Assembly (NCBI RefSeq): GCF_001690525.1
Contig: NZ_LZGT01000088.1
Coordinates: 22,484-86,483 of the forward strand
Source of the DNA: Gilliamella sp. App6-5
GTDB lineage: Bacteria > Pseudomonadota > Gammaproteobacteria > Enterobacterales > Orbaceae
Direction of reading: 5' to 3'
DNA: 64,000 nt
The notes beneath the pieces are model-generated. The model did no database searches. It was not told the origin of the DNA and saw nothing but the letters and a program-made list of their open reading frames with translations. Positions within the stretch are counted from its first letter, which is position 1; every line of letters starts with the position of its first letter. The translations under genes were made by a program, and so were the position numbers. This document shows, in pieces, positions 1-11,445 of this stretch.

Positions 1-657
1 GGCCACTAACATGATTTTCATCATACGGTTCCAGCCACTGTCATCTACGCCTTTTCCAATCAATATACCTAACACTAATCCAGGCACCGCATTGCCCATA
101 ATCAACTGTGCAAGCCCACCAAATAACGTGCCCCAAAAGCCACTACGACGCCCTGCATCTAATGCAGCTAACCAGAAAATAACAGGCATCACAGTTGCAA
201 CCAGCAAGTTTGCCGCAGGAACAAGTACCTTAGTTGCAGTAATTTTTAGCGAATCGGGAATCACTGACGTAGTTGTATTTAAAAACAATACAACAATCAC
301 GCCAATAAATGCGCAAGAAAATGCCATTTTTTTAGGATCATACAAAGTTTCAGCAAGATGACGATTTTTTATCATCAATAAAGCGGCCCCCCAGTTTGGA
401 ATAATTCGATGATCGACATCTTGGGTGAAAGAACCGGCAGCAACTGATGAAGCCCATGCATTAAAAAAGAACCCTAAACCAAATGAAAAGTGCGCCGCAG
501 GATCCCCTTCACATGCGTTAAGCTCACCTAATGTACGAAACGCCCCCATACCTTGATATGTTGGCGCATGAAACATTCGAGCAGCTCCTGCACCAACCCC
601 AAAACCACAAAGTCCACCGATGATAATAGACTTAAATGCAATAATTAAAATTTCCAT
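1..657 (-). CDS. DUF4311-family membrane protein (partial, 3' end outside window)
   Basis: The minus-strand frame opens with an ATG at 657 preceded by a GGGAAG ribosome binding site and stays open to base 1, giving 219 residues without a stop. The N-terminal part is glycine rich (GGLCGFGVGAGAARMFHA) and is followed by a region with FNAWASSVAAGSFTQDVDH; hydrophobic segments recur through the rest, so it is an integral membrane protein. I recognise it as the DUF4311 family, which travels with DUF4310, DUF4312, an SFCGS protein and a PRD protein in Firmicutes and Gammaproteobacteria. It lies 20 bp after the DUF4312 gene in the same operon. The function is not established; a membrane component of an uptake system is an inference. 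Confidence 0.75.
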   Translation of the reverse strand, partial: MEILIIAFKSIIIGGLCGFGVGAGAARMFHAPTYQGMGAFRTLGELNACEGDPAAHFSFGLGFFFNAWASSVAAGSFTQDVDHRIIPNWGAALLMIKNRHLAETLYDPKKMAFSCAFIGVIVVLFLNTTTSVIPDSLKITATKVLVPAANLLVATVMPVIFWLAALDAGRRSGFWGTLFGGLAQLIMGNAVPGLVLGILIGKGVDDSGWNRMMKIMLVA

Positions 658-677
658 AACTTCCCTTTCACGTTATA

Positions 678-974
678 TTATTCAGTGAGAAATTTAATAT
701 CACTTAAATCAACAAAAGTTACATTAACAGACACATCAAGTGTGATTTCATACAAAGTCTTTTTTCTTGGTAAAAAAACAAACAAAAAACGTTCTATGAT
801 TGTCTTTTCTATTGCCGATACAACTTGAATATCAATCGGTTCAATTCGCAACATAATATTATTGGTATTTTTAAATACCTCTTTTTGAACCTGACTTAAT
901 GCAATAGCAAATGCTTGCTGCTTAACATCACCATGACCTCTTACTCTTACAAGTATCTGCTCTTTTTTTTTCAT
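678..974 (-). CDS. DUF4312-family protein
   Basis: This 98-residue soluble protein starts MKKKEQILVRVRGHG and fits the DUF4312 family, which is always found beside SFCGS and DUF4310/4311 proteins. No catalytic motif or membrane segment is visible. It starts 13 bp after the SFCGS gene and ends 20 bp before the DUF4311 gene, so it should be co-transcribed with both. The biochemical role is unknown. Its small size and fixed partnership with two membrane proteins suggest a cytoplasmic subunit of the same complex, which is inference. Confidence 0.75.
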   Translation of the reverse strand: MKKKEQILVRVRGHGDVKQQAFAIALSQVQKEVFKNTNNIMLRIEPIDIQVVSAIEKTIIERFLFVFLPRKKTLYEITLDVSVNVTFVDLSDIKFLTE

Positions 975-987
975 GCTGATTTTCCGC

Positions 988-1356
988 TTATGAGCGTGGA
1001 TATTTTTTCAGAAATGCTTTTGCAACACGTTGCCCTAGCTCTTCTGTGTCCATAAAGCCAAAACCGAGAACTTTACACCCATCATTGATGGCTGTTTCAC
1101 CCTCTTCAATTGAGCGCATACCATGGCGTTGTGAATAACCATATTTATTTTGTGCCGTAATAGCACCAGCTCCACCACTACCGCAAAAAGAAAGCCCTAA
1201 ATCAGCATTTTCGCTATTCATTACATCGCCTAGCTTCATATCTGCTGCCATACCGGAAATGACAATTGCACGACAGCCCTCTACAGAATTAATGCCTTCT
1301 GCTATTTTTTGCCCTTTTCCCATTCTATCGCCAATAACAATGACTACTTCAGCCAT
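988..1356 (-). CDS. Glycine-rich SFCGS family protein
   Basis: A 122-residue protein that carries the family-defining stretch LSFCGSGGAGAITAQNKYGY at about residues 55-74, followed by HGMRSIEEGE. The start ATG has a good AGGAG site. It is the second gene of the PRD-SFCGS-DUF4312-DUF4311 operon, 46 bp after the PRD gene. The family is annotated only by its motif. The N-terminal part (VVIVIGDRMGKGQKIAEG) looks like a small alpha/beta fold of the size of phosphotransferase IIB proteins, but I see no proven link. Recognition of the family is secure; the role is not. Confidence 0.8.
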   Translation of the reverse strand: MAEVVIVIGDRMGKGQKIAEGINSVEGCRAIVISGMAADMKLGDVMNSENADLGLSFCGSGGAGAITAQNKYGYSQRHGMRSIEEGETAINDGCKVLGFGFMDTEELGQRVAKAFLKKYPRS

Positions 1357-1402
1357 AATATTTCTCCTGTTAATTATTGTTTTTTACTTGTCTAATAAAC
1401 TT

Positions 1403-1732
1403 TTAATTTGCTTTAGCAACTTCATAATGAACTGCCAATAAATAGGATTCCTCTATCGATAAATTATCAAATAAATTCACTGTTTTGCGTGCGAGCGCTA
1501 AAGATTCTTCTGAAAGCTCATCAAATAATGCAGGATCGATTTGAGGTAATTTTTCTAATGTTTTTGCCCGCTCAACCATCGCTTTTACATGTGAAAACAG
1601 CATCGCTTTTTGAACCTCATTTTGTGTAATTTGATGCTGTGCTAACCAGCTATTGATAAGGTTAATGGTTTGTTTTGTGACTAATTCTGGTTCAAGATTA
1701 TCTTCAATCATTCGAAATTTTATTTGAGTCAT
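1403..1732 (-). CDS. PRD domain protein, first gene of the DUF4310-4312 operon
   Basis: A 109-residue protein with the size and helical character of a single PTS regulation domain. Residues about 40-80 (KAMLFSHVKAMVERAKTLEK) and the end (EESYLLAVHYEVAKAN) resemble the conserved helices of PRD modules, with a histidine in each. Small stand-alone PRD proteins head the operon of SFCGS/DUF4312/DUF4311 genes in other species. No DNA- or RNA-binding domain is present, so any regulatory action would be through a partner or phosphorylation. It is likely the first gene transcribed, since more than 700 bp upstream carry no gene. Confidence 0.65.
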   Translation of the reverse strand: MTQIKFRMIEDNLEPELVTKQTINLINSWLAQHQITQNEVQKAMLFSHVKAMVERAKTLEKLPQIDPALFDELSEESLALARKTVNLFDNLSIEESYLLAVHYEVAKAN

Positions 1733-2468
1733 AGCGAATACTTATCTCTTATTGTTTTTGAATTAGATGTTTTAAGCGTAAATCAAACAAGAGGTAATGT
1801 GGATAGAGAATTTTTCCATCAGCAAGAGGAAATTTGTTATAAGAAAAGTTAAAGACTGTATCAATTAAGAGTTGTCGCATACCATATGAAAATAACTCAA
1901 ATCATAATACTTTCAATTTTGTGAGTTAGATCATAAAAAATAGTAGTTTTATTTTCCCTTAAAATTGATTATCGAGCAGAGAGAGGTATGATATTACTAT
2001 TTTATTAATATATAGAATAAATAATTCAATCAAAATAAGCTAGATGCATTCTCATTATTGATGCTAAAACATGTCGCTAGAAAATGGACAATGTCTATTC
2101 AAAAATAACATAGGATCTGAAATTTAATCTAATCAGTCCATTTTCCAATTAGTAAGGCTGTTGAGACTCATTATTGCTTTGTTATTGTTTTCAATAGCAA
2201 CTAAGATTTATACATTTATCTCTAAAAAACCATCAGAAAAACAATTGATTTTATTAAATTTTTTATTTTTTGTATTTTAAATAAAATCAACCCATTATAT
2301 GACAATTACTTTTTTAATGTAGTCAGATTTTGGACGCTTTGTATTTTTATTATTATATACTATTTATGTCTAACTAAATTTTTTGTTGCTTGCAAAGCTT
2401 GGATTTATTGAATGACGAATAGCTGAAATTAGCTTTTTGCATGTTCATCATACTTAATATCACATTGA
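1733..2468. other. Long intergenic region, no gene seen
   Basis: About 736 very AT-rich bases between the operon headed by the PRD gene and the ABM monooxygenase gene, with stops in every frame. The only recognisable element is a CRP-like site at 1920-1935. It presumably holds the promoter of the leftward operon. Confidence 0.6.
1920..1935. promoter_or_regulatory. Possible CRP-binding site
   Basis: TGTGAGTTAGATCATA matches the TGTGA-N6-TCACA palindrome with one mismatch in the second half (TCATA). It lies about 190 bp upstream of the PRD-domain gene, which would fit catabolite control of a PTS-linked operon. Only sequence likeness supports it, and AT-rich DNA produces such matches by chance. 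Confidence 0.35.
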
Positions 2469-2780
2469 TCAAAGTACGACTTTGAAACACTCTAATTGTG
2501 CCGGTTCTAAGTAAATATCACTGCTATTTGGCCGGTTATTCGTATTACGGTGGGTATGCTTAAAGTGTTCAGAATTAACCCAATCTTCAAAATCAGCTTT
2601 AGATTCCCACTCAGTAAATGAAGAAAATAGTGTATAATTTTCTTCTGTTTTTCCTTGTAAAAAGTAAAAACGATTAAACCCTTGCATTTCGTTCAGATGG
2701 CTATCACGCTTTCGCCACATGTCAATAAATGTATCTTCACTACCGCGTTTAATTTTAAAACGGTTCATTACAATATACAT
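2469..2780 (-). CDS. Antibiotic biosynthesis monooxygenase (ABM) family protein
   Basis: A 103-residue protein of the dimeric ferredoxin-like ABM fold, the family that includes heme-degrading IsdG/HmoA types and small cofactor-free monooxygenases. The start (MYIVMNRFKIKRGSEDTF), the central FNRFYFLQGK and SSFTEWESKADFEDWV are typical. The ATG follows a perfect AAGGAG site. The gene begins only about 30 bp past the rpoC terminator with no room for a normal promoter between them, so expression may depend on read-through from rpoBC. Whether it degrades heme or acts on another substrate cannot be told from the sequence. Confidence 0.8.
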   Translation of the reverse strand: MYIVMNRFKIKRGSEDTFIDMWRKRDSHLNEMQGFNRFYFLQGKTEENYTLFSSFTEWESKADFEDWVNSEHFKHTHRNTNNRPNSSDIYLEPAQLECFKVVL

Positions 2781-2810
2781 ACCAATCTCCTTTCATAGTT
2801 TTAAGCATGA

Positions 2811-2842
2811 CATAAAAAAATAGCACGCCATGCGTGCTATTT
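2811..2842 (-). terminator. rpoC terminator
   Basis: A perfect 11-bp stem (AAATAGCACGC paired with GCGTGCTATTT) with a 3-base loop, followed on the minus strand by a run of seven T. It lies 20 bp past the rpoC stop codon. Confidence 0.85.
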
Positions 2843-2862
2843 GTAAATTAAACCTAATGAGA

Positions 2863-5800
2863 CTATTGATTCTCTTCGGCAGAGTTTAGTAATTCAGCTA
2901 AATTAGCTGTTGCTTCTTCTGCTGAAATTGTTGTTTGAATCTCATCGTGTGATGGCATTGCGCGTTTACGTAAACGTTCTTTATGATAAGCATAACCCGT
3001 ACCAGCTGGAATTAATCGACCTACAATTACGTTTTCTTTTAAGCCACGTAATTCATCATTTTTACCAGCCACTGCTGCTTCAGTTAAGACACGAGTTGTT
3101 TCTTGGAACGAAGCCGCAGAAATAAACGATTCAGTCGTTAGGGATGCTTTAGTAATACCAAGTAAATCGTGTAAGTAAACAATTGGTTCTTTACCTTGCG
3201 CTTCAAGTTCACGGTTGATAATCTTCAAACGTGAAACTTCAAGCTGTTCACCTTCAAGTAGGCGTGAGCCACCCGGATGAATAACCGTTGCTTTACGTAA
3301 CATTTGACGTACGATAACTTCAATGTGTTTATCATTAATTTTTACACCTTGTAGCCGATAAACTTCTTGAACTTCGTTAACAATATAACGCGTTACCGCA
3401 TTAACGCCACGTAGACGTAAAATATCATGCGCTGATTCAGGGCCATCAGAAATCACATCACCACGACCAACTTGTTCGCCTTCAAACACGTTAAGTTGAC
3501 GCCATTTTGGAATCATCTCTTCATATGGTTCACTACCATCTAATGGCGTGATAATTAGGCGACGTTTACCTTTTGTTTCTTTACCGAATGAAATGATACC
3601 GTCAATTTCAGCTAAGATTGCTGGTTCTTTTGGTTTACGTGCTTCAAATAAATCAGCAACACGTGGTAAACCACCTGTGATATCTTTGGTACCAACAGAT
3701 GCTTGTGGAATACGAGCGAGTGTGTCACCAATATTGATTTCAGCACCATCTTCTAACTGTACTAGAGCTTTACCAGGTAAAAAGTATTGCGCAAGCATTT
3801 CTGTACCAGCAAGATAGATATCATCACCTTTAGCATCAACAATTTTGATGGCTGGACGTAAATCTTTTCCTACACCTGTACGTTCTGCTACATCTAATAT
3901 TGCAATAGATGATAAACCAGTTAATTCATCAGTTTGACGAGTAATAGTTTGACCATCAACCATATCCACAAAACGAACAAAACCTTTAGTTTCAGAGATA
4001 ACTGGCATCGTATGTGGATCCCAGTTAGCCACTGTTTCACCCGCATCAACCGCAACACCATTACCTTTACTTAAAATCGAACCATAAGGCACTTTGTAGG
4101 TTTCTTTCATTCGACCTAAGTCATCAATAATGGTTAATTCAGCATTACGTGAAGTAATTACCAGTTTCTTGTCTGGGTTAGTTACAAATTTAGCGTTAGT
4201 TAATTTAATACTACCTTTGTTTTTAACTTGAACACTTGATTCGGCAGCCGCTCGCGATGCCGCACCACCAATGTGGAACGTACGCATGGTTAGCTGTGTA
4301 CCTGGCTCACCGATTGATTGCGCCGCAATGACACCGATTGCTTCACCTTTATTGACCAAGTGACCACGTGCTAAGTCACGACCATAACATTTTGCACACA
4401 CACCAAAATCAGTATCACACGAAACCACTGAACGCACTTTAACGCTATCAACAGATTCTGCTTCAAGTAAGTCACATTTACTTTCATCAAGTAATGTGTT
4501 ACGTGGGATTAAGATATCTGCACTACCAGGTTTTAATACATCTTCAGCCGTGACTCGACCTAATACTCGTTCACGAAGTGGCTCTTTAACATCACCGCCT
4601 TCAATCACAGGTGTCATCACTACACCTTCTAAGGTGCCACAGTCATCTTCAATCACCACTAAATCTTGCGCTACATCAACTAAACGTCGAGTTAAATAAC
4701 CTGAGTTCGCTGTTTTTAATGCGGTATCCGCAAGACCTTTACGCGCACCATGCGTAGAGATAAAGTACTGAAGTACGTTTAATCCTTCACGGAAGTTCGC
4801 AGTGATAGGTGTTTCAATAATCGAACCATCTGGTTTTGCCATCAAGCCGCGCATACCAGCAAGCTGACGAATCTGTGCTGCAGAACCACGCGCACCAGAG
4901 TCGGCCATCATGTAAATGCTATTGAAAGAAGATTGAACTTCTTCTTCGCCTTCACGGTTAATTACTTTTTCAGTTGATAAGTTATCCATCATCGCTTTAG
5001 CAACGCGCTCATTAGCGGCAGCCCAAATATCGATAACTTTGTTATAACGTTCACCTGCAGTTACTAAACCAGATTGGAATTGCTCTTGAATTTCAGCAAC
5101 TTCGATTTCAGCTTCGTTGATGATTTGTGATTTCTTCGCTGGAATTTCCATATCATCAATACCAACTGATACACCTGAACGCGCCGCATAAGCAAATCCA
5201 GTGTACATGATTTGGTCAGCTAAAATAACCGTATCTTTCATGCCTAACTGGCGATAACAGATATTTAAAATTTTAGAGATCGCTTTTTTACCCAAAGGTT
5301 GATTGATAACAGAGAAGCTCATCCCTTTTGGCATAATTAACCATAAAATTGCACGACCAACAGTTGTATCAACAACCGAGGTGGTATCTTCCCACTCGCC
5401 TACACTGTTACGTTGGCTTTCAGTAATACGAACTTTAACCTTGGCATGTAATTCAACTAGACCTAAACGATATAGCTTTTCAGCTTCTTTAGGGCCGGTT
5501 AATATCATGCCTTCACCTTTGGCATTGACTTTATCACGAGTCATATAGTAAAGACCTAAAACCACGTCCTGTGAAGGAACGATGATAGGCTCACCACTTG
5601 CCGGTGAAAGAATATTGTTGGTTGACATCATTAACGCACGAGCTTCTAATTGTGCTTCTAACGTTAATGGAACGTGAACCGCCATCTGGTCACCATCGAA
5701 GTCAGCATTAAACGCCGCACAAACTAATGGGTGTAATTGAATGGCTTTACCTTCAATTAGAATCGGTTCAAATGCTTGAATACCTAATCTATGCAATGTT

Positions 5801-7080
5801 GGGGCACGGTTTAGTAATACTGGATGTTCACGGATAACTTCATCTAAGATATCCCATACAATTGCATCTTCACGCTCAACCATTTTCTTCGCTGCTTTAA
5901 TGGTTGTTGCATAACCGCGACGCTCTAATTTACCGTAAATAAATGGTTTGAATAATTCAAGGGCCATTTTCTTCGGTAAACCACACTGATGCAAATGTAA
6001 GTATGGACCTACAGTAATTACAGAACGACCAGAATAGTCAACACGTTTACCTAACAAGTTTTGACGGAAACGACCTTGCTTACCTTTAATCATATCAGCA
6101 AGTGACTTCAATGGACGTTTGTTTGAACCAGTAATCGCACGGCCACGACGACCATTATCTAATAACGCATCGACCGATTCTTGTAACATCCGTTTTTCAT
6201 TACGTACAATGATATCCGGTGCAGCCAAGTCTAATAAACGTTTTAAACGGTTATTACGATTAATAACTCGACGATAAAGATCGTTAAGATCTGATGTTGC
6301 AAAACGCCCGCCATCAAGTGGAACCAAAGGGCGTAAATCTGGCGGCAACACAGGTAATACGTTCAGAATCATCCATTCAGGTTTGTTTTCTGATTGAATA
6401 AATGCTTCAATAATCTTAATACGTTTGGTCAGCTTTTTACGCTTAGTTTCAGAATTAGTGGTAGCGAGTTCATCTCGTAGTGCTTCACATTCTGCTTGCA
6501 CATCAATATTACGTAATAACTCTTGGATAGCTTCTGCCCCCATGCGAGCATCAAATTCGTCACCAAACTCTTCTAACGCATCTAAATATTGTTCTTCTGT
6601 TAAAATCTGACCACGTTCAAGATTCGTCATACCACCATCAAGAACCATAAATGATTCAAAATAAAGCACTCGCTCAATATCGCGAAGAGGCATATCAAGT
6701 AATAAACCGATACGAGATGGTAATGATTTTAAAAACCAGATATGAGCAGTTGGTGATGCTAGTTCAATGTGCCCCATACGTTCACGACGTACTTTAGCTT
6801 GAGTTACTTCAACTCCACATTTTTCACAAATTACACCACGGTGTTTTAAACGTTTATATTTTCCACATAAACATTCATAATCTTTTACTGGTCCAAAAAT
6901 ACGCGCACAAAACAATCCATCGCGCTCAGGTTTGAACGTACGATAATTAATTGTTTCAGGTTTTTTAACTTCACCAAAAGACCATGAACGAATCATATCA
7001 GGAGAAGCAAGGCCTATCTTGATAGCATCAAAATCTTCTGTTTTTGTTTGTGCTTTTAGAAACTTTAGTAAGTCTTTCAC
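2863..7080 (-). CDS. rpoC: RNA polymerase subunit beta'
   Basis: Encodes the 1405-residue beta' subunit, which binds template DNA and carries the catalytic magnesium (E. coli 1407). The N-terminal zinc finger ([13 protein letters not shown], then CEKC) lies at about residues 70-88, and the active-site loop NADFDGDQM at about 458-466 has all three aspartates. A second zinc site ([17 protein letters not shown]) is near residue 820-900. The start is GTG (GTGAAAGAC), as in E. coli, behind AGGAGT. It follows rpoB by 90 bp, a gap that contains two hairpins, and is the last essential gene of the rplKAJL-rpoBC operon before a strong terminator. Confidence 0.98.
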   Translation of the reverse strand: MKDLLKFLKAQTKTEDFDAIKIGLASPDMIRSWSFGEVKKPETINYRTFKPERDGLFCARIFGPVKDYECLCGKYKRLKHRGVICEKCGVEVTQAKVRRERMGHIELASPTAHIWFLKSLPSRIGLLLDMPLRDIERVLYFESFMVLDGGMTNLERGQILTEEQYLDALEEFGDEFDARMGAEAIQELLRNIDVQAECEALRDELATTNSETKRKKLTKRIKIIEAFIQSENKPEWMILNVLPVLPPDLRPLVPLDGGRFATSDLNDLYRRVINRNNRLKRLLDLAAPDIIVRNEKRMLQESVDALLDNGRRGRAITGSNKRPLKSLADMIKGKQGRFRQNLLGKRVDYSGRSVITVGPYLHLHQCGLPKKMALELFKPFIYGKLERRGYATTIKAAKKMVEREDAIVWDILDEVIREHPVLLNRAPTLHRLGIQAFEPILIEGKAIQLHPLVCAAFNADFDGDQMAVHVPLTLEAQLEARALMMSTNNILSPASGEPIIVPSQDVVLGLYYMTRDKVNAKGEGMILTGPKEAEKLYRLGLVELHAKVKVRITESQRNSVGEWEDTTSVVDTTVGRAILWLIMPKGMSFSVINQPLGKKAISKILNICYRQLGMKDTVILADQIMYTGFAYAARSGVSVGIDDMEIPAKKSQIINEAEIEVAEIQEQFQSGLVTAGERYNKVIDIWAAANERVAKAMMDNLSTEKVINREGEEEVQSSFNSIYMMADSGARGSAAQIRQLAGMRGLMAKPDGSIIETPITANFREGLNVLQYFISTHGARKGLADTALKTANSGYLTRRLVDVAQDLVVIEDDCGTLEGVVMTPVIEGGDVKEPLRERVLGRVTAEDVLKPGSADILIPRNTLLDESKCDLLEAESVDSVKVRSVVSCDTDFGVCAKCYGRDLARGHLVNKGEAIGVIAAQSIGEPGTQLTMRTFHIGGAASRAAAESSVQVKNKGSIKLTNAKFVTNPDKKLVITSRNAELTIIDDLGRMKETYKVPYGSILSKGNGVAVDAGETVANWDPHTMPVISETKGFVRFVDMVDGQTITRQTDELTGLSSIAILDVAERTGVGKDLRPAIKIVDAKGDDIYLAGTEMLAQYFLPGKALVQLEDGAEINIGDTLARIPQASVGTKDITGGLPRVADLFEARKPKEPAILAEIDGIISFGKETKGKRRLIITPLDGSEPYEEMIPKWRQLNVFEGEQVGRGDVISDGPESAHDILRLRGVNAVTRYIVNEVQEVYRLQGVKINDKHIEVIVRQMLRKATVIHPGGSRLLEGEQLEVSRLKIINRELEAQGKEPIVYLHDLLGITKASLTTESFISAASFQETTRVLTEAAVAGKNDELRGLKENVIVGRLIPAGTGYAYHKERLRKRAMPSHDEIQTTISAEEATANLAELLNSAEENQ

Positions 7081-7085
7081 AATTG

Positions 7086-7137
7086 ACTCCTATGGAGTTA
7101 AACCAATTAGATAACTTATTATTGCTAATAAGTTATC
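7086..7137 (-). promoter_or_regulatory. Two hairpins in the rpoB-rpoC gap
   Basis: A perfect 12-bp stem with a 4-base loop (GATAACTTATTA at 7110-7121 against TAATAAGTTATC at 7126-7137) sits between rpoB and rpoC. A second, short stem (ACTCC-TAT-GGAGT, 7086-7098) includes the rpoC ribosome binding site AGGAGT. There is no T-run after either, so neither is an ordinary terminator. RNA processing or control of rpoC translation is possible but unproven. Confidence 0.5.
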
Positions 7138-7170
7138 CCTATAAATAGAAATCATTTAAGTTAGCAAAAA

Positions 7171-10100
7171 TTATTCTTCATCTAACTCGATATTAATACC
7201 TAACGAACGGATCTCTTTTAATAGTACATTAAATGATTCTGGGATCGCAGGCTCCATACGATGATCACCATCTACAATATTTTTATACATCTTAGTACGG
7301 CCGTTTACGTCATCTGATTTAACGGTTAACATTTCTTGTAAGGTATAAGCTGCACCATATGCTTCAAGTGCCCATACTTCCATCTCACCAAAACGTTGAC
7401 CACCAAATTGAGCTTTACCACCCAATGGTTGTTGAGTAACCAGACTATATGAACCAGTAGAGCGGGCATGCATTTTATCATCAACTAAGTGATTCAATTT
7501 AAGCATGTACATATAACCTACAGTAACTGGACGTTCAAATTGTTCACCTGTACGACCATCATACAATGTAATTTGACCAGAAGTCGGCAAATCACCCAGC
7601 TCTAGTAAGGCTTTAATTTCTTGCTCTTTGGCACCATCAAACACAGGTGTTGCTAGTGGCATACCATTACGCAAGTTTTGTGCTAAATTCATGACTTCTT
7701 GATCAGTAAATTCTGCTACATTAACTTTTTGTGCAGCCCCTAAGCCAAGATCATACGCTTTTTGAATAAACTCACGTAATTTAGCTAACTCTTGCTGTTC
7801 TTTTAACATCGCATCAATCTTCTGACCAATACCTTTAGCAGCCATACCCAAGTGAGTTTCTAGGATCTGTCCAATATTCATACGAGACGGAACACCTAGT
7901 GGGTTTAATACGATATCAACAGGACGACCTTTGTCATCATATGGCATATCTTCAATTGGGTTAATTTTAGAGATAACCCCTTTGTTACCATGACGACCAG
8001 CCATCTTATCACCTGGCTGAATTTGACGTTTAACCGCTAAGTAAACTTTCACAATTTTGAGCACACCCGGTTGTAAATCATCACCTTGAGTGATCTTCAT
8101 GCGTTTAGCTTCAAGTTTTTTATTAAATTCAGCTTTAATTTCTTCGTGTTGTTCAGCAAGCTGTTCTAATTGAGCTTGTTTATCTTCATTTGCAATACCG
8201 ATTGTTAACCATTTTTCACGTGGTAAAGCATCTAATTTATCAGCTTTGATTCCACCCGAAATTAGTACATCACGAATACGAGCAAACAATGCAGCTTCTA
8301 AGATTTTAAGTTCTTCAGTTAAATCTTTTCTTGCCTGTTTAAGTTGCATCTCTTCGATTTCAAGCGCACGTTTATCTTTTTGTACACCATCACGAGTAAA
8401 CACTTGAACATCAATAACTGTACCTGAAACACCATTCGGTACGCGCAATGAAGTATCTTTAACATCAGATGCTTTTTCACCAAAAATTGCACGCAGCAAT
8501 TTTTCTTCTGGCGTTAATTGTGTTTCACCTTTAGGAGTTACTTTACCGACCAGAATATCGCCACCTTGAACTTCAGCACCGATATAAACAATACCTGATT
8601 CATCAAGTTTAGATAATGCGGCTTCACCAACATTTGGAATATCCGCGGTAATCTCCTCTGCGCCTAACTTAGTATCACGAGAAATACAAGATAATTCTTG
8701 AATATGAATTGATGTAAATCGGTCATCTTGTACCACTTTTTCAGAAACTAAAATAGAATCCTCAAAGTTGTAACCATTCCATGGCATGAAAGCCACTCGC
8801 ATGTTTTGACCTAATGCCAATTCACCTAAGTCAGTTGATGGACCATCGGCAAGCACATCGCCACGTTCAACTTTTTCGCCTAATTCCACACATGGAATTT
8901 GATTAATACAAGTGTTCTGGTTAGAACGGGTATATTTAGTTAAATTATAAATATCAATACCGGTTTCACCCGCATATATTTCATCAGCGTTAACATTAAC
9001 CACAATACGTGAAGCATCAACATATTGAACTGTACCACCACGGCGAGCAACAGCCGTTACCCCTGAGTCAACAGCCACTGCACGTTCCATTCCCGTTCCA
9101 ACAAACGGCTTTTCCGCTTTCAACGTTGGTACTGCCTGACGTTGCATGTTCGCACCCATTAAGGCACGGTTCGCATCATCATGTTCAAGAAACGGAATTA
9201 ATGATGCACCAACTGATACGATTTGCTGGGTTGATACGTCCATATAATGAATTTGTTCTGGACTATACAAGCCTGATTCACCATTTAAACGACAAGTTAC
9301 TAAGTCTTCTTTAAAACGGCCATTTTCATCAAGGTTTGAGTTTGCCTGAGCGATTACAAATTCACTTTCATCAATCGCTGATAAATAATTAATTTCGTCA
9401 GTTACGACACCATCAATCACTCGACGGTATGGTGTTTCTAAAAATCCATACTCATTGGTACGAGCATAAACCGCTAATGAGTTAATTAAACCGATATTTG
9501 GACCTTCAGGCGTTTCGATTGGACATACACGACCATAATGCGTTGGATGTACGTCACGTACTTCGAACCCTGCTCGTTCACGCGTTAAACCACCTGGACC
9601 TAATGCTGAAATACGACGTTTATGCGTAATTTCAGATAATGGATTGTTTTGATCCATAAATTGAGATAGCTGACTTGAGCCAAAAAATTCACGAATCGCT
9701 GCTGAAATTGGCTTAGCATTAATCATATCTTGTGGCATTAGTGAATCAAGATCACCTAAAGATAAGCGCTCTTTCACTGCTCGCTCAACACGAACTAAAC
9801 CAATACGGAATTGGTTTTCTGCCATTTCGCCAACACTACGAATACGACGATTACCTAAATGGTCAATATCATCGACTTCACCGTGACCGTTACGAATAGC
9901 GATTAATTTCTTCATTACGTCAACGATATCATCTTTCGTTAATACGCTTTCGCCTTCAATATCATCACGCCCTAAAGAACGGTTGAACTTCATACGCCCA
10001 ACAGCGGATAAATCATAACGTTCATCAGAGAAGAATAAATTATCAAATAGCCCTTCAGCGGCTTCTTTTGTTGGAGGTTCGCCCGGACGCATCATGCGAT

Positions 10101-11199
10101 AAATTTCAACTAACGCACCTAGTCGATCACGGGTTGAATCCACATTTAATGTTTCAGAAATAAATGCACCATGATCTAAATCATTAGTGAATAAGGTTTC
10201 TATTTTTTTATATCCAGCATTGGTTAATTGAAGTAATAGCTCTAATGAGATCGGTGTATTAGCAAAAGCAATTACCTCGCCAGTTTCTTCGTCAATATAA
10301 TTTTTAGCCAGAACTTTATTAACGATATATTCAACTGGTACATCAATTTTGCTAACTTTGTCTTTTTCTAATTCACGAATGTGACGAGCTGTAATACGTC
10401 GGCCTTTTTCAGCATAAATTTTACCTTTTGATTCAATATCAAATAGCGCTGTATCACCACGTAAACGCTCTGGAACAAGATCCATCTTTAACTTAGATTT
10501 GCTAACTTCAAAAATAGTTTTTTCAAAGAAAATATCTAAAATTTCTTCTGTTTCATAACCTAACGCACGCAAAATAATTGTTGCTGGAAGTTTACGACGA
10601 CGGTCAATACGAGCAAAAAGATTATCTTTTGGATCAAATTCAAAATCAAGCCAAGAGCCACGATAAGGAATAATTCGAGCATTATATAAAACTTTACCAG
10701 AAGAGTGTGTTTTACCTTTATCACTATCAAAGAACACACCAGGACTACGATGTAATTGTGATACGATTACACGCTCTGTACCGTTAATCACAAATGTACC
10801 ATTATCCGTCATTAAAGGGATTTCACCCATGTAGACATCTTGCTCTTTAATATCTTTAACTGTTCCTTCTGGCGCATCTTTATCATAAATAACTAAACGT
10901 AATTTTACGCGCAACGGTGCTGAGTAAGTGATCCCTCTAATTTGACATTCTTTAACATCAAACACAGGCTCGCCCATCTTAAAGCTCACGTATTGCAACT
11001 CAGCGTTACCACTATAACTTTTTATCGGAAATATTGAACGGAACGCAGCTTCTAAGCCATATTGACCCTCTGGATCTTGCTCAATAAATTTCTGGAACGA
11101 ATCAAGTTGAATAGAAAGAAGATACGGTATATCCAAGACTTGTGGACGCTTACCAAAATTCTTACGAATTCGTTTTTTCTCGGTATAAGAGTAAACCAT
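7171..11199 (-). CDS. rpoB: RNA polymerase subunit beta
   Basis: Encodes the 1342-residue beta subunit, the same length as in E. coli. The rifampicin-binding region ([20 protein letters not shown], then [20 protein letters not shown]) lies at about residues 508-550 and appears wild type. The C-terminal region with [19 protein letters not shown] and the final part contacting beta' are intact. It follows rplL by about 246 bp, which include an attenuator-like terminator, and precedes rpoC. The ATG is preceded by a GAGGAA site. Confidence 0.98.
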   Translation of the reverse strand: MVYSYTEKKRIRKNFGKRPQVLDIPYLLSIQLDSFQKFIEQDPEGQYGLEAAFRSIFPIKSYSGNAELQYVSFKMGEPVFDVKECQIRGITYSAPLRVKLRLVIYDKDAPEGTVKDIKEQDVYMGEIPLMTDNGTFVINGTERVIVSQLHRSPGVFFDSDKGKTHSSGKVLYNARIIPYRGSWLDFEFDPKDNLFARIDRRRKLPATIILRALGYETEEILDIFFEKTIFEVSKSKLKMDLVPERLRGDTALFDIESKGKIYAEKGRRITARHIRELEKDKVSKIDVPVEYIVNKVLAKNYIDEETGEVIAFANTPISLELLLQLTNAGYKKIETLFTNDLDHGAFISETLNVDSTRDRLGALVEIYRMMRPGEPPTKEAAEGLFDNLFFSDERYDLSAVGRMKFNRSLGRDDIEGESVLTKDDIVDVMKKLIAIRNGHGEVDDIDHLGNRRIRSVGEMAENQFRIGLVRVERAVKERLSLGDLDSLMPQDMINAKPISAAIREFFGSSQLSQFMDQNNPLSEITHKRRISALGPGGLTRERAGFEVRDVHPTHYGRVCPIETPEGPNIGLINSLAVYARTNEYGFLETPYRRVIDGVVTDEINYLSAIDESEFVIAQANSNLDENGRFKEDLVTCRLNGESGLYSPEQIHYMDVSTQQIVSVGASLIPFLEHDDANRALMGANMQRQAVPTLKAEKPFVGTGMERAVAVDSGVTAVARRGGTVQYVDASRIVVNVNADEIYAGETGIDIYNLTKYTRSNQNTCINQIPCVELGEKVERGDVLADGPSTDLGELALGQNMRVAFMPWNGYNFEDSILVSEKVVQDDRFTSIHIQELSCISRDTKLGAEEITADIPNVGEAALSKLDESGIVYIGAEVQGGDILVGKVTPKGETQLTPEEKLLRAIFGEKASDVKDTSLRVPNGVSGTVIDVQVFTRDGVQKDKRALEIEEMQLKQARKDLTEELKILEAALFARIRDVLISGGIKADKLDALPREKWLTIGIANEDKQAQLEQLAEQHEEIKAEFNKKLEAKRMKITQGDDLQPGVLKIVKVYLAVKRQIQPGDKMAGRHGNKGVISKINPIEDMPYDDKGRPVDIVLNPLGVPSRMNIGQILETHLGMAAKGIGQKIDAMLKEQQELAKLREFIQKAYDLGLGAAQKVNVAEFTDQEVMNLAQNLRNGMPLATPVFDGAKEQEIKALLELGDLPTSGQITLYDGRTGEQFERPVTVGYMYMLKLNHLVDDKMHARSTGSYSLVTQQPLGGKAQFGGQRFGEMEVWALEAYGAAYTLQEMLTVKSDDVNGRTKMYKNIVDGDHRMEPAIPESFNVLLKEIRSLGINIELDEE

Positions 11200-11393
11200 T
11201 AGTTCCTCAACTTGCTTATCTGCTATTCTAGCATGATTAAATATTCATCAGGCGTACTATCGCTAACTGATGGCACCTGACACCTCATCGAAAATATCTA
11301 TAAATATCAATTGATTAGGCTTAATAAATATACTATTTTTATATTACTTTTATTGATAATCTTCAAATAAAATTCTTTAACTTATTATAGCGC

Positions 11394-11423
11394 AAAAAGG
11401 CTGGAGGTATAAAACCCCCAGCC
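11394..11423 (-). terminator. rplL-rpoB attenuator
   Basis: On the minus strand GGCTGGGGG pairs with CCTCCAGCC (9 bp, one G-U pair) and is followed by TTTTTGCGC. It lies 22 bp after the rplL stop and about 195 bp before rpoB. In E. coli this gap also contains a partial terminator that lowers rpoBC expression relative to the ribosomal protein genes. The same role is inferred here. Confidence 0.75.
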
Positions 11424-11445
11424 ATTTATCGTATTATCGATAAAC

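Noticed and set aside
11..361. Plus-strand open frame of 116 codons
   Set aside because: It is antisense to the conserved DUF4311 gene and its translation has no family character.
9009..9314. Plus-strand open frame of 101 codons inside rpoB
   Set aside because: Antisense to rpoB, histidine/leucine-rich composition typical of a shadow frame.
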